DNA of 64,000 bases from Parerythrobacter jejuensis (GTDB lineage Bacteria > Pseudomonadota > Alphaproteobacteria > Sphingomonadales > Sphingomonadaceae), in assembly GCF_039536765.1 (NCBI RefSeq), contig NZ_BAAAZF010000001.1:1550001-1614000 (forward strand), given 5' to 3'. The notes under the pieces are model-generated. The model saw only the letters and a program-made list of their open reading frames with translations, ran no database searches and was not told the origin of the DNA. Positions 51,928 to 60,950 of the stretch are shown piece after piece (position 1 is the first letter of the stretch; each line of letters begins with the position of its first letter). The translations under genes and the position numbers were made by a program.

Positions 51928-52881
51928 ATGGCTCGCAGCAATCCTCTCGCAGACAAGCTTGTAACCGTGTTCGGTGGCAGCGGATTTCTGGGCACTCACG
52001 TTGCCCAGGCATTGCTGGAACGCGGGGCACGATTGCGCATTGCCAGCCGAAACCCGGAAAAGGCCTTCACGCTCAAGCCACTCGCCAATCTGGGGCAGCT
52101 GCAGTTTGCCCGGTGCGACATTACCAATGAACGCAGCGTAGCGGCTTGCCTGCATGGCGCCGATGCGGTGATCAATCTGGTCGGATCATTCGAGGGTGAC
52201 CAGATCGCCCTGATGGGAAAATCGGCCGGTACGATCGCCCAGCTTGCCAAGGAAAACGGGGTGCAAGCTCTGGTGCAGGTTACCGCAATCGGGGCCGACC
52301 CTGAGGGACAAACGGATTATTCGCGGGGCAAGGGCATTGGCGAGCAGTTAGTTCTGGACGCGTTCCCCAAGGCGACGATCCTGCGGCCATCGATCGTTTT
52401 CGGGCAGGACGACAACTTCCTGAACATGTTTGCCGGGCTAATCCAAATGCTCCCAGTCCTTCCGGTCTTCGGCCCGAAAGCGCAGCTTCAACTGGTCCAT
52501 GTCGATGATGTCGCTGCTGCGGTCGTTGCAAGCCTGGCCGATCCGGCCAAGCACGGCGGCAAGACCTTTGAGCTGGGCGGGCCGGAAGTCCTGACCATGT
52601 TGGAAATCAATCAGCGCATCGCCGACGCACAACGCCGACAGCGCAGCTTCATCGAAGTCCCCGATTTCGCCAGTGCGACATTCGCGACCTTGCCATTGAC
52701 CCCAATGAGCCGCGACCAGTGGACCATGCTGAAACAAGGCAATATTGTTTCAGGAGACCATCCCGGATTCAAACAATTGGGTATCGAGCCGAAGCCTTTG
52801 AGCCTGTTTCTGGACAAGATGATGGTTCAATATCGCAAGCAAGGTCGTTTCACGACCACTTCTGCCACCACCGGCAACTAG
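51928..52881 (+). CDS. NDUFA9-like NAD(P)-binding protein (extended SDR)
   Basis: A 317-residue Rossmann protein with VTVFGGSGFLGTHVAQALLERG (TGxxGFxG-like nucleotide loop, residues ~12-33), DAVINLVGSFEGD, and TILRPSIVFGQDDNFLNMF. This pattern matches the complex I NDUFA9-type atypical SDR subfamily of alphaproteobacteria, and the Tyr/Lys pair is weak (DYSRGKGIGE). Its exact role is unknown; in mitochondria the homologue is a complex I accessory subunit. Its stop overlaps the convergent nfeD-like gene. Confidence 0.85.
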   Translation: MARSNPLADKLVTVFGGSGFLGTHVAQALLERGARLRIASRNPEKAFTLKPLANLGQLQFARCDITNERSVAACLHGADAVINLVGSFEGDQIALMGKSAGTIAQLAKENGVQALVQVTAIGADPEGQTDYSRGKGIGEQLVLDAFPKATILRPSIVFGQDDNFLNMFAGLIQMLPVLPVFGPKAQLQLVHVDDVAAAVVASLADPAKHGGKTFELGGPEVLTMLEINQRIADAQRRQRSFIEVPDFASATFATLPLTPMSRDQWTMLKQGNIVSGDHPGFKQLGIEPKPLSLFLDKMMVQYRKQGRFTTTSATTGN

Positions 52882-53357
52882 TCCGAAGACACATCTTCCC
52901 GGCCCTGTTCTTCGATCAGATTGGCAGGTTCCACCAGCAGGATCGCGCCCTCGCTGCCAGTGACGCGGACACGTTCACCGATAGCCATGTCGACGCCCTT
53001 AGCGAGCCAGTCGGTATCGCCTAGATGGACCCGGCCCGTGCCGCCTTCGAATGGTTGCACCACAACAGCGGATTCCCCCACCAGGCGTCCGCCCCGTTTG
53101 TTCATCAGTGGATCGGAGCTGAGGATCGGGCGATCCCGCAGGATCCGCTTCGCACTGAACGCGGCAATCAGCGAAATGAATACGAAGTTGACGATCTGCA
53201 GCGGCAAACCGGGGTCGAGCACAAAGGTCAGCACGCCGGTTAACAGCGCAGCGACGGCGAGCCAAATCAGATAGACGCCGGGAACAACGATCTCGAGAGC
53301 GGCCAGAACCAGCCCGATAATGACCCAGATCCAGTGCGGTTCGATGCCGTCGAGCAT
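52878..53357 (-). CDS. NfeD-family membrane protein
   Basis: A 159-residue protein with N-terminal membrane helices (WIWVIIGLVLAALEIVVPGVYLIWLAVAALL region, two to three spans) and a C-terminal OB-fold domain of about 65 residues (GGRLVGESAVVVQPFEGGTGRV, then RVRVTGSEGAILLVE). NfeD proteins pair with SPFH/stomatin proteins in membrane microdomains, and an SPFH gene lies just upstream on the same strand, nine bases away. Confidence 0.88.
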   Translation of the reverse strand: MLDGIEPHWIWVIIGLVLAALEIVVPGVYLIWLAVAALLTGVLTFVLDPGLPLQIVNFVFISLIAAFSAKRILRDRPILSSDPLMNKRGGRLVGESAVVVQPFEGGTGRVHLGDTDWLAKGVDMAIGERVRVTGSEGAILLVEPANLIEEQGREDVSSD

Positions 53358-53366
53358 GCCCCGCCT

Positions 53367-54347
53367 CTAACCCTTGTCGCCCGAACGCGAAACGCTGGTG
53401 CGCGCTCGCGTCTTTGGGATCGGGGTGCCGGTGTTTACGGTTTCTCCGCCAATTGCATCTTTGACCAATTCGCCGATTCCTCCGAGGGAGCCGATCAGCT
53501 GGGTCGCCTCCATCGGGAACAAAATGGTTTTCGCATTGGGGCTGTCGGCAAACTTGCCGAACGCCTTGGTGTATTCCTGGGCAACGAAGTAATTGATCGC
53601 CTGGCTGCCCGATCCTGCAATGGCATCGGACACCATCTGGGTAGCTTTGGCTTCGGCCTCAGCCTCGCGCTCACGCGCCTCGGCATCGCGAAATGCCGCT
53701 TCACGCTTGCCTTCTGCCTTCAGGATCGCGCTTTGCTTGTCGCCCTCTGCGCGGAGAATGTTCGAAGCCCGGTCACCCTCAGCCTCGAGGATTTCGGCAC
53801 GCTTGAGACGCTCGGCTTTCATCTGGCGCGCCATCGCCTCGGAAATGTCCATCGGCGGACGAATATCCTTGATCTCGACCCGGGTAATCTTGACGCCCCA
53901 TGGCGAGGTTGCATGGTCAACCACACTCAGTAGGCGAGCATTGATCTCGTCTCGTTTCGACAGGGTTTCATCAAGATCCATCGAGCCCATGACCGTCCGC
54001 AGGTTGGTGGTCGTAAGCGCCATGATCGCGTTGTAGAGATTGGACACTTCGTAAGCGGCCTTGCCAGCATCAAGCACCTGGAAGAACACTACGGCGTCCA
54101 CGCCGACCATGGCGTTATCCTTGGTGATGATTTCTTGTCCGGGAATATCGAGAACTTGCTCCATCATATTGATCTTGCGCCCCACCCGATCAACAAAAGG
54201 AATGATGATGTGCAGGCCCGGCTCGGCAGAAATGGTGAATTTGCCCAGGCGCTCAATCGTATAGACGAAGCCTTGCTTCACTACGCGCACGCCCATGAGC
54301 AGGAATGCCACCAGCAATATGAGCAGCGCAACGAGCACGAATTCCAT
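53367..54347 (-). CDS. SPFH/Band 7 protein, QmcA-like
   Basis: A 326-residue protein with one N-terminal membrane helix ([18 protein letters not shown]), then a Band 7 domain ([33 protein letters not shown]) and a long Ala/Glu coiled coil (about residues 170-240). The ending with [11 protein letters not shown] is Pro-rich. This is the stomatin/QmcA type, forming large membrane oligomers and often acting with NfeD and membrane proteases. It is the first gene of a two-gene operon with the NfeD-like gene. Confidence 0.92.
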   Translation of the reverse strand: MEFVLVALLILLVAFLLMGVRVVKQGFVYTIERLGKFTISAEPGLHIIIPFVDRVGRKINMMEQVLDIPGQEIITKDNAMVGVDAVVFFQVLDAGKAAYEVSNLYNAIMALTTTNLRTVMGSMDLDETLSKRDEINARLLSVVDHATSPWGVKITRVEIKDIRPPMDISEAMARQMKAERLKRAEILEAEGDRASNILRAEGDKQSAILKAEGKREAAFRDAEAREREAEAEAKATQMVSDAIAGSGSQAINYFVAQEYTKAFGKFADSPNAKTILFPMEATQLIGSLGGIGELVKDAIGGETVNTGTPIPKTRARTSVSRSGDKG

Positions 54348-54445
54348 TTTTCAGTTCCTCCGATTGGACTGGCTACAGACTAGCCCGACCCGCCTTCAAT
54401 ACCAAGTGCAACCCACGCAAGTGGTTTGACTGCAAACCGCAGACA

Positions 54446-54476
54446 CAAAAAAGGCCGCCCGAGGGCGGCCTTCTTC
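54446..54476. terminator. Bidirectional-looking intrinsic terminator
   Basis: AAAAAAGGCCGCCC, a GAG loop, GGGCGGCCTTCTT: a strong 8-base stem with an A-run on one side and a T-rich stretch on the other. It lies 20 bases after the small minus-strand gene (stop at 54497) and most likely ends that transcript. Confidence 0.75.
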
Positions 54477-54496
54477 GATGAATTATGTGGCATCAA

Positions 54497-54718
54497 TCAG
54501 GCGCTAGCCGGATCGTCGCTGTCAGTCAGAATGATTGCACCGGCGATGACACCAGCAACCAACGCGATAATCGCAAACTGGCTGCCATTGTTGAGGCCGC
54601 CAATCTCGCTTTCGCTGTCTACCGGTGCAGCGACGCGCGAGGCATCCGCCTGGACCGCGATCGGCGCAACCGCCAAAGTCAGTGCAGCTGCAGCCGCGGA
54701 AATCTTTGCAATACGCAT
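54497..54718 (-). CDS. Small exported or membrane protein, 73 aa
   Basis: The 73-residue product has an N-terminal signal peptide (MRIAKISAAAAALTLAVAPI, probable cleavage after QA), a short polar linker, one hydrophobic span (FAIIALVAGVIAGAIIL) and an acidic tail DSDDPASA. AGGAG lies seven bases before the ATG at 54718, and a strong terminator follows, so expression is likely. I do not know the family; similar short Ala-rich proteins occur in Erythrobacter-like genomes, but I give no function. The 293 bases to the next gene hold nothing clear. Confidence 0.7.
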   Translation of the reverse strand: MRIAKISAAAAALTLAVAPIAVQADASRVAAPVDSESEIGGLNNGSQFAIIALVAGVIAGAIILTDSDDPASA

Positions 54719-55011
54719 TATTATGCTCCTGAGAGGTCTTTTGTTTGCAATGGGGAATATGCACTCTCGATTTTGCATTGCAACAGCCGAGGTGCGAACG
54801 AATTTCAGAAACGCATAGGAGCGTTCTATTATTGCAACGGCCAGCAATAATGAAGGTTCCAACCTTTTCGATGCGACTGCCGAACCTTGTGCCTGGCGGA
54901 CCCGCCTATCATCGACGATAGACAGACAATGATTCGCGCGGCACAGTGTGCCACGCAGGATGGACCGGCCACGCACAAGAAGGGCCGGTATCACAGTGAG
55001 AGGACATGGGG

Positions 55012-57150
55012 ATGCGAATTTGGGGGATGGCCATTGCGGCCACGGCGGCGCTTACGCTGGCAGCATGTGGCGAGGCAGAAATGAGCGAGGCCGGGATCGA
55101 CTCGGTTAGGTTGCTGAATGCCGGCGAAGACAGCGGTAACTGGATCACCCATGGCCGGACATATTCCGAACAGCGCTTTTCCCCCCTATCGCAGGTAAAC
55201 CAGGGAACCGTCGGCGAGCTGGGCCTGGCCTGGTATTCGGACATGGACACAGCGCGAGGGCAGGAAGCCACGCCGCTGGTGATGGACGGCAAGCTGTTCC
55301 TCACCACTGCGTGGAGCAAGGTCAAAGCGTTTGACGCTGCGACGGGCGAGCCCTTGTGGGATTACGACCCTGAAGTGCCGGGCGAGACAGCAGTCAAGGC
55401 TTGCTGCGATGTCGTCAATCGCGGCTTGGCCGCTTGGGGCGATCACCTGTTCCTCGGCACGCTGGACGGACGGTTGGTGAAACTGGAACGCGACACCGGC
55501 AAGGTCGTATGGGAAAAAGTCACTGTTGACCAAGACGCGTCTTACACCGTCACTGGTGCTCCCCGTATCATCGATGGCAAAGTTCTGATCGGCAATGGTG
55601 GCGCAGAGTTTGGCGTACGCGGCTATATCGCCGCCTATGACGCGAATGACGGCGATGAGCTGTGGCGGTTCTACACAGTGCCCGGCAAGCCGGATGAAAA
55701 CGATGCCGAATATCTGAAAGCGGCAGCAGAGACCTGGAGCGGGGAGTATTGGAAACTTGGCGGTGGTGGCACTGTCTGGGATTCAATGGCCTACGATCCG
55801 GAGCTTGACCTGCTCTATTTCGGGGTCGGCAACGGAAGCCCTTGGAATCGCGCCTACCGGAGCCCCGGTGAAGATGGCACCGGAGAAGGCGACAATCTCT
55901 ATTTGTCGAGTATCGTCGCTGTTCGTCCCGACACCGGTGAATATGTCTGGCACTATCAGACCACGCCCGGCGAAACGTGGGATTATACCGCCACACAGCA
56001 CATCATCCTGGCCGATATCACCATCGACGGCGAAGAACGTCAGGTCTTGATGCAAGCGCCCAAAAACGGATTCTTCTACGTCATCGACCGTGCGACGGGC
56101 GAGTTCATCTCTGCCGAAGACTATATTCCGCAGAATTGGGCGGAGGGCATCGATGAAGACGGACGTCCGATTTTCAACGCAGCTGCACGTGTCGACAAAA
56201 CCGGCGAGCCTGCTCTGGTGATGCCAGGCCCGCTGGGTGGCCACAATTGGCACCCGATGGCATTCCACCCCGACGAGGGGCTGGTCTATATCCCTGCATT
56301 CGAGGCAGCCACAATCTACGCCCCAGAGGCAGATTGGAAGCCTGACACGGCACGCGGGTTCAATGTCGGTTTCGATCTCGGGGCAGGTGACTTGCCGCCC
56401 GATCTGGGAATCAGGCGCGAGGTCTATGGCACCGTCCGCGGCAAGCTGATGGCGTGGGATCCGGTCAAGCAGGAAGCCCGTTGGGAAGTTGAGTATCCTG
56501 GGCCATGGAATGGCGGCCTTCTGGCCACTGGTGGCGGGCTAGTGTTCCAGGGCAACTCGTCCAGCGAGTTCAACGCTTTCGACGCATCGTCGGGTGAGAA
56601 ATTATGGAGCTTCGGAGCCCAGACCGGCATCGTGGCACCGCCTATCACTTACACCGTGAATGGTGAGCAATATGTTGCGGTGTTGGCTGGTTGGGGCGGC
56701 GCATATGCGATCACAGCCGATGGCGAACTGGTCAATGATGCGAAGCCGGTCCAGAATATCAGCCGCTTGCTGGTCTTCAAGATCGGCGGCACGGCCGAAC
56801 TGCCCGAACAGCCGGAACTGGCCCGCCTTCCACTGGATCCTCCACCAAGTCGCGCCAGTGCAGAAGTCATTGCGCTGGGTAAGCAGAAATATGCCCGCTA
56901 TTGTGCGGTCTGCCATGCGCCTGCGGCTGTCGGCTCGACGGTGCTGCCCGATCTTCGCCGTTCGGCAACCATTGCCAATGCCAGTGCCTTTACTGCCGTG
57001 GTCCATGATGGCATCCTGAAGGATAACGGCATGGCAAGTTTTGCCGGGTCCCTTTCGAAGGAAGAGATCGACGCGATCCGCGAATACATCATCAAGCGGG
57101 CCAACGAAGACAAGGCGATCGAACCAAGCGGCAGAGTTGCTACGCGCTAG
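55012..57150 (+). CDS. PQQ-dependent alcohol dehydrogenase with cytochrome c domain, lipoprotein
   Basis: A 712-residue quinohemoprotein. The N-terminus is a lipoprotein signal (AATAALTLAAC with Cys at the lipobox). An eight-bladed beta-propeller follows with W-motifs, the adjacent Cys pair (VKACCDVVNRG) that forms the disulfide ring over PQQ, and GNGSPWNRAYRSPG with catalytic-site residues. A C-terminal cytochrome c domain has CAVCH (about residue 625). These enzymes oxidise alcohols in the periplasm and pass electrons onward. The second ATG (55012) is eight bases from GAGG and is preferred over the ATG two codons before. It is monocistronic here. Confidence 0.9.
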   Translation: MRIWGMAIAATAALTLAACGEAEMSEAGIDSVRLLNAGEDSGNWITHGRTYSEQRFSPLSQVNQGTVGELGLAWYSDMDTARGQEATPLVMDGKLFLTTAWSKVKAFDAATGEPLWDYDPEVPGETAVKACCDVVNRGLAAWGDHLFLGTLDGRLVKLERDTGKVVWEKVTVDQDASYTVTGAPRIIDGKVLIGNGGAEFGVRGYIAAYDANDGDELWRFYTVPGKPDENDAEYLKAAAETWSGEYWKLGGGGTVWDSMAYDPELDLLYFGVGNGSPWNRAYRSPGEDGTGEGDNLYLSSIVAVRPDTGEYVWHYQTTPGETWDYTATQHIILADITIDGEERQVLMQAPKNGFFYVIDRATGEFISAEDYIPQNWAEGIDEDGRPIFNAAARVDKTGEPALVMPGPLGGHNWHPMAFHPDEGLVYIPAFEAATIYAPEADWKPDTARGFNVGFDLGAGDLPPDLGIRREVYGTVRGKLMAWDPVKQEARWEVEYPGPWNGGLLATGGGLVFQGNSSSEFNAFDASSGEKLWSFGAQTGIVAPPITYTVNGEQYVAVLAGWGGAYAITADGELVNDAKPVQNISRLLVFKIGGTAELPEQPELARLPLDPPPSRASAEVIALGKQKYARYCAVCHAPAAVGSTVLPDLRRSATIANASAFTAVVHDGILKDNGMASFAGSLSKEEIDAIREYIIKRANEDKAIEPSGRVATR

Positions 57151-57305
57151 AGGGTGTACAATTCGCTGGGCTGCACGAAATGAGTTCGGCAGTGCGGCCC
57201 CGCATCAATCGCCTTCTGCACTGTCACAGAGCCTCCGGCTGTGGCCGCGCCGCGGCAAGGCCGCGTGGGGCACAGCTTCGCACTACAAACTTGAGCCGTA
57301 GAGAG

Positions 57306-58175
57306 CTAGCAACTGGCCCCAGGCCCGCTCTGCCTCAGCCTCGAGGTATGCAGGATTGTCTCGGGCACGGTCCAACCGTGGTCGCCTGCATAGACCTCGA
57401 TCTGCGCATCCCGTTTGTATTCATCAACAGCAGCAGCCAATTTGTCCTTGTCATCGGGGGTTCGGGCATGATCGTTCTTCGCGATCGCGAAGATGTAAGA
57501 AGTCTCGGGCGTATCGGCGATCAGGCGATGGGGGCTGTGCGGGTCCTCTCGCACCAGCCCGCCACCATGAAAGCTCGCCGCAGCCCTGATCCGGTCGGGC
57601 CGCGCATGCGCGCTGTAGACAGCAAACGGCCCGCCCATGCAGTACCCCTGCGTCCCGATGCCGCGCACGGTGTCGACAGCATCCTGTTCATCGAGCCAAC
57701 TGACAATGGCATCCGCATCGCGCATGATGGCATCACTGCTTAGCTTGTCGCGCCACGGTTCAACTGTTTGAAACCCGCCCTCGGCACGGAATGCGACCGA
57801 ACTTTCGAACTGCTCGCCGGCAACGTCGCGATAGTAGGGATTGACCACCAGCACCGCATAGCCTTCGCCTGCCAGCCTGCGTGCCATCATCCGCTTTGAA
57901 TCCCGGATCGAAGCAATGTCTGGCCAGAAAATCACCGCCGGGCTGGAACCCGTAGCAGGGTGGACAAAGAACGCATCGAGCAGCCCGTCAGGCGTCTCAA
58001 TTGTTACGCTGTCTTCCGCTATGCCAGCCGAGAGCAAACCCTCATCCTCGCCGGCAACACCGGAAGAGCAGGCCGCCAGAGCAACTGCTCCACCAGCCGC
58101 GCCGAACTCGCGCCTTGTCCATCGCCAATTGCCAGTGTTGCCCGCACCTTCGGGGAAATCACTCTCTTCGCACAT
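57306..58175 (-). CDS. Dienelactone-hydrolase-like lipoprotein, C-terminus frameshifted
   Basis: A 289-residue alpha/beta hydrolase with a twin-arginine lipoprotein signal (WTRREFGAAGGAVALAAC). The family nucleophile elbow is GYCMGG (Cys nucleophile, about residue 179), and the Asp and His are in KNDHARTPDDK and GDHGWTVPE. After GWTVPE the frame changes: a sequence typical of the family end (NPAYLEAEAERAWGQLLALYG) is found in another frame and stops at 57283. A two-base GA duplication near 57360 explains this. The product loses the final helix and gains about 16 foreign residues. It could be partly active, or the shift could be an assembly error. Confidence 0.8.
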   Translation of the reverse strand: MCEESDFPEGAGNTGNWRWTRREFGAAGGAVALAACSSGVAGEDEGLLSAGIAEDSVTIETPDGLLDAFFVHPATGSSPAVIFWPDIASIRDSKRMMARRLAGEGYAVLVVNPYYRDVAGEQFESSVAFRAEGGFQTVEPWRDKLSSDAIMRDADAIVSWLDEQDAVDTVRGIGTQGYCMGGPFAVYSAHARPDRIRAAASFHGGGLVREDPHSPHRLIADTPETSYIFAIAKNDHARTPDDKDKLAAAVDEYKRDAQIEVYAGDHGWTVPETILHTSRLRQSGPGASC

Positions 58176-58250
58176 CGGGCATCTCCTGCTGGATGGCGTA
58201 TCCTAGCACGGTTCAACCAATCGAAAAGATGTCCGATTTGGGGCCGAAAG

Positions 58251-59039
58251 CTAGCGCAGCTGCATCCGCGCGCTCTGGCCATCATCCACCTTGATGACCG
58301 CGCCGGTCACGCATTCACTGGCCGGGCTGACCAAATAAAGCAGTGTACTATCCAATTGGGGCGGTACCGGAATGCGTTGGCGCACCACATTCTCACTTTG
58401 GTCGCCGATCCGGGCAAACATGCCATCGGTCATTTCGGTCACGAACATTCCCGGACAGATCGCGTTTACATTGATGTTGGCATAAGCCCATTCAACGGCC
58501 AGCGCTTCGGTCATGCGGGCAAGCCCTGTCTTCGTGACGGCATAGAGCGCCGCGCCTCCGCCATCATAGCGATAATGCGCGGTGGAGCTGATGTTCACGA
58601 TAGTGCCCGGTTTCTTCGCAGCGATCAGTCGCCGCGCCACCTCGGTAGACAAGAGCCACGGCGCCCGCAGGTTTACGCCCAACACGCGATCGACCAGGTC
58701 AAGCTCCATCTTGTGGGCGCGCTGTGCATCGGGGATTCCAGCATTGTTGACGAGGATATCGACCAGCCCGAAAGCTTGTTCCGCTGCATCCACCGCCGCA
58801 ACCAGAGCGGCGGCATCTGTCGCGTCCATCGCGACGGCAATCGCACGCCCGCCAGCATCGTTGATCTCCTTGGAGAGCGATTCCAGCCGGTCCACCCGCC
58901 GCGCGCACAAAGCGACTGCGGCGCCCTGCGAAGCCAGAACCCGGGCGAAACGCTCACCAAAGCCGGACGAAGCACCCGTCACGAGGGCAACCTTTCCAGA
59001 CAAATCGGTTGATGCGTTGGGAAGATCGAATTCGCTCAT
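58251..59039 (-). CDS. Short-chain dehydrogenase/reductase
   Basis: A classical SDR of about 262 residues: VTGASSGFGERFA (TGxxxGxG, about residues 20-32), NNAG, the catalytic Ser in ISSTAHYRYDG and Tyr-x3-Lys in YAVTKTGLA, and NVNAICPGMFVTEM. It is NAD(P)-dependent, substrate unknown. The ATG at 59039 has AGGA seven bases upstream; one codon earlier is also possible. It is four bases downstream of purU, with a ribosome site inside the purU end, so the two are probably co-transcribed. Confidence 0.88.
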   Translation of the reverse strand: MSEFDLPNASTDLSGKVALVTGASSGFGERFARVLASQGAAVALCARRVDRLESLSKEINDAGGRAIAVAMDATDAAALVAAVDAAEQAFGLVDILVNNAGIPDAQRAHKMELDLVDRVLGVNLRAPWLLSTEVARRLIAAKKPGTIVNISSTAHYRYDGGGAALYAVTKTGLARMTEALAVEWAYANINVNAICPGMFVTEMTDGMFARIGDQSENVVRQRIPVPPQLDSTLLYLVSPASECVTGAVIKVDDGQSARMQLR

Positions 59040-59043
59040 CATC

Positions 59044-59898
59044 TCATCCTTTGAAAACAACTGTGCGCTGGCCATTCATCAAGACGCGTTCTTCCAGATG
59101 GAGCCGCACCGCCTCTGCCAGGACGCGACTTTCGATATCGCGGCCTTTCCGGACCAGATCATCGGGGTTGTCGGCATGGCTGATCGCCTCGACATCCTGA
59201 TGGATGATCGGCCCTTCATCGAGATCGGTTGTCACATAGTGGGCGGTCGCACCAATCATCTTTACGCCGCGCGCATGGGCTTGGTGGTAGGGCTTGGCAC
59301 CCTTGAAGCCAGGCAGGAAGCTGTGGTGGATATTGATGCACTTGCCGGCAAAATGTCCGGCTTGCTGGTCCGACAGGATCTGCATGTAACGCGCGAGTAC
59401 AACCAGCTCCGCGCCGGTGTCCCGGGCAATGGCGCGCACTTGCTCTTCTTGGTTGCTTTTGGTGTCCTTGGTTACCGGCAAATGATGGAACGGCACACCA
59501 CCGATATGGGTGTGGCTGATCGCTTCGCGCGGGTGGTTCGAGACGATGGCGACAGGTTCAAGCGGCAGCTCACCGATACGCCAGCGGTAGAGCAAGCTGG
59601 CGAGGCAGTGATCGAACTTGCTTACCATGAACAGCACACGGCGCGGACGATCGCGGCGCACCAGGTTCCATTCCATTTCCATACGCGCAGCATAAGCGGC
59701 AAGATCAGCCCGCAGGTCTTCCCGCCGAGAACTCTGCGGGTCAAATTCGATCCGCATGAAAAACCGATCACTTTCGCGATCATTGAACTGCTGTGCTTCG
59801 AGAATATTGCAGCCATGTTCGAACAGAAAGCCCGTGACATTGGCTGTGATGCCCGGCCGGTCCGCGCAGGAAAGGGTCAGGATCAAAGGCTCGGTCAT
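59044..59898 (-). CDS. purU: Formyltetrahydrofolate deformylase PurU
   Basis: PurU hydrolyses 10-formyl-THF to formate and THF. The 284-residue product has an N-terminal ACT domain ([26 protein letters not shown]) and a formyl transferase-like domain with [31 protein letters not shown] and [21 protein letters not shown], which carry the catalytic Asn/His/Asp. Length is normal. It lies between an SDR gene and an NMO-like gene on the same strand with gaps of one to four bases. Confidence 0.95.
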   Translation of the reverse strand: MTEPLILTLSCADRPGITANVTGFLFEHGCNILEAQQFNDRESDRFFMRIEFDPQSSRREDLRADLAAYAARMEMEWNLVRRDRPRRVLFMVSKFDHCLASLLYRWRIGELPLEPVAIVSNHPREAISHTHIGGVPFHHLPVTKDTKSNQEEQVRAIARDTGAELVVLARYMQILSDQQAGHFAGKCINIHHSFLPGFKGAKPYHQAHARGVKMIGATAHYVTTDLDEGPIIHQDVEAISHADNPDDLVRKGRDIESRVLAEAVRLHLEERVLMNGQRTVVFKG

Positions 59899-59899
59899 G

Positions 59900-60910
59900 T
59901 CAGCGGCGCGCCAGGGCCTCTTCGCTTTCGCGCATCAATTGCTGGATGATATCGGCAACGGGCTCTTCCTGCTTGACCATCCCGACCGACTGCCCGGCCA
60001 TCAAGCTGCCATTCTCCACATCACCATCAATAACAGCGCGCCGCAATGCGCCAGCCCAATAGTGCTCGATCTGGAGCTGGGCCTCACCCATATCAACCTC
60101 TTCCCGGTCAAGATTGCCAGCCACTTCGATCTGCTTGGCTGTGAACTCCTCGGTACCCTTGTTTTTAAGGGCCCGGACCGGAATCACCGGAAGCCGGGGG
60201 TCGACCTGCACGCTGGCCTCTGCGTCACGTGCCTTGGCGCGGAAAAAGGCCTTCTTGAAATTCGGATGGGCGATGCTTTCGCTCGCGCAAGCAAACCGCG
60301 TACCCAACTGAACACCTACCGCGCCCATTTCCAGATAACCCGCAATCGCCTCGCCACGCCCGATGCCGCCAGCCACGAAGACAAGATGGTCTTCGCTCAG
60401 TTCGGGCAAGAATTCCTGGGCAAGGACGCTGGTGGAAACGGGGCCGATATGGCCGCCTGCTTCCATTCCTTCGATTACCAGCGCATCGCCACCGGACCGA
60501 AGCAGCTTCTTGGCCAGCGCAAGAGTCGGAGCGAACACGATGACCTTGGCTCCAAAATCCTTTATCGCCTCAACACTTCCCTTAGGCGGGATACCACCAG
60601 CCAAGACAACATGGGTCACGCCATGCCTTTTGCAGACGGCAATCAGGTCAAATAGCTGCGGATGCATGGTGATAAGATTGACGCCGAAAGGCTTGTCTGT
60701 GCGGGCTTTGGTCTCGGCAATTTCGGTATCGAGCAAGTCAGGCGTCATGGCCCCGCAGGCAATCACACCGAAGCCGCCGGCATTGGAAATGGCAGACACC
60801 AGATTGCGTTCGGACACCCAGCTCATCGCACCGCACAGGATGGCGTGCTTACAACCAAGAAAATTGGTTCCGCGCTGCATCAGGGCAGCGGATTTTGGAA
60901 AATCGGTCAT
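59900..60910 (-). CDS. Nitronate monooxygenase-like flavin oxidoreductase
   Basis: A 336-residue FMN-dependent TIM-barrel protein of the NMO/2-nitropropane dioxygenase superfamily. Visible marks are [27 protein letters not shown], the region [17 protein letters not shown] with the phosphate-binding glycines, and [29 protein letters not shown]. The family oxidises nitronates or acts as an enoyl reductase, so the substrate is uncertain. It is the first gene of the minus-strand group NMO-purU-SDR. Confidence 0.88.
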   Translation of the reverse strand: MTDFPKSAALMQRGTNFLGCKHAILCGAMSWVSERNLVSAISNAGGFGVIACGAMTPDLLDTEIAETKARTDKPFGVNLITMHPQLFDLIAVCKRHGVTHVVLAGGIPPKGSVEAIKDFGAKVIVFAPTLALAKKLLRSGGDALVIEGMEAGGHIGPVSTSVLAQEFLPELSEDHLVFVAGGIGRGEAIAGYLEMGAVGVQLGTRFACASESIAHPNFKKAFFRAKARDAEASVQVDPRLPVIPVRALKNKGTEEFTAKQIEVAGNLDREEVDMGEAQLQIEHYWAGALRRAVIDGDVENGSLMAGQSVGMVKQEEPVADIIQQLMRESEEALARR

Positions 60911-60950
60911 GTCGGGCGATTACGGCGCGAATGCGGGCGCGGCAAGCGGC

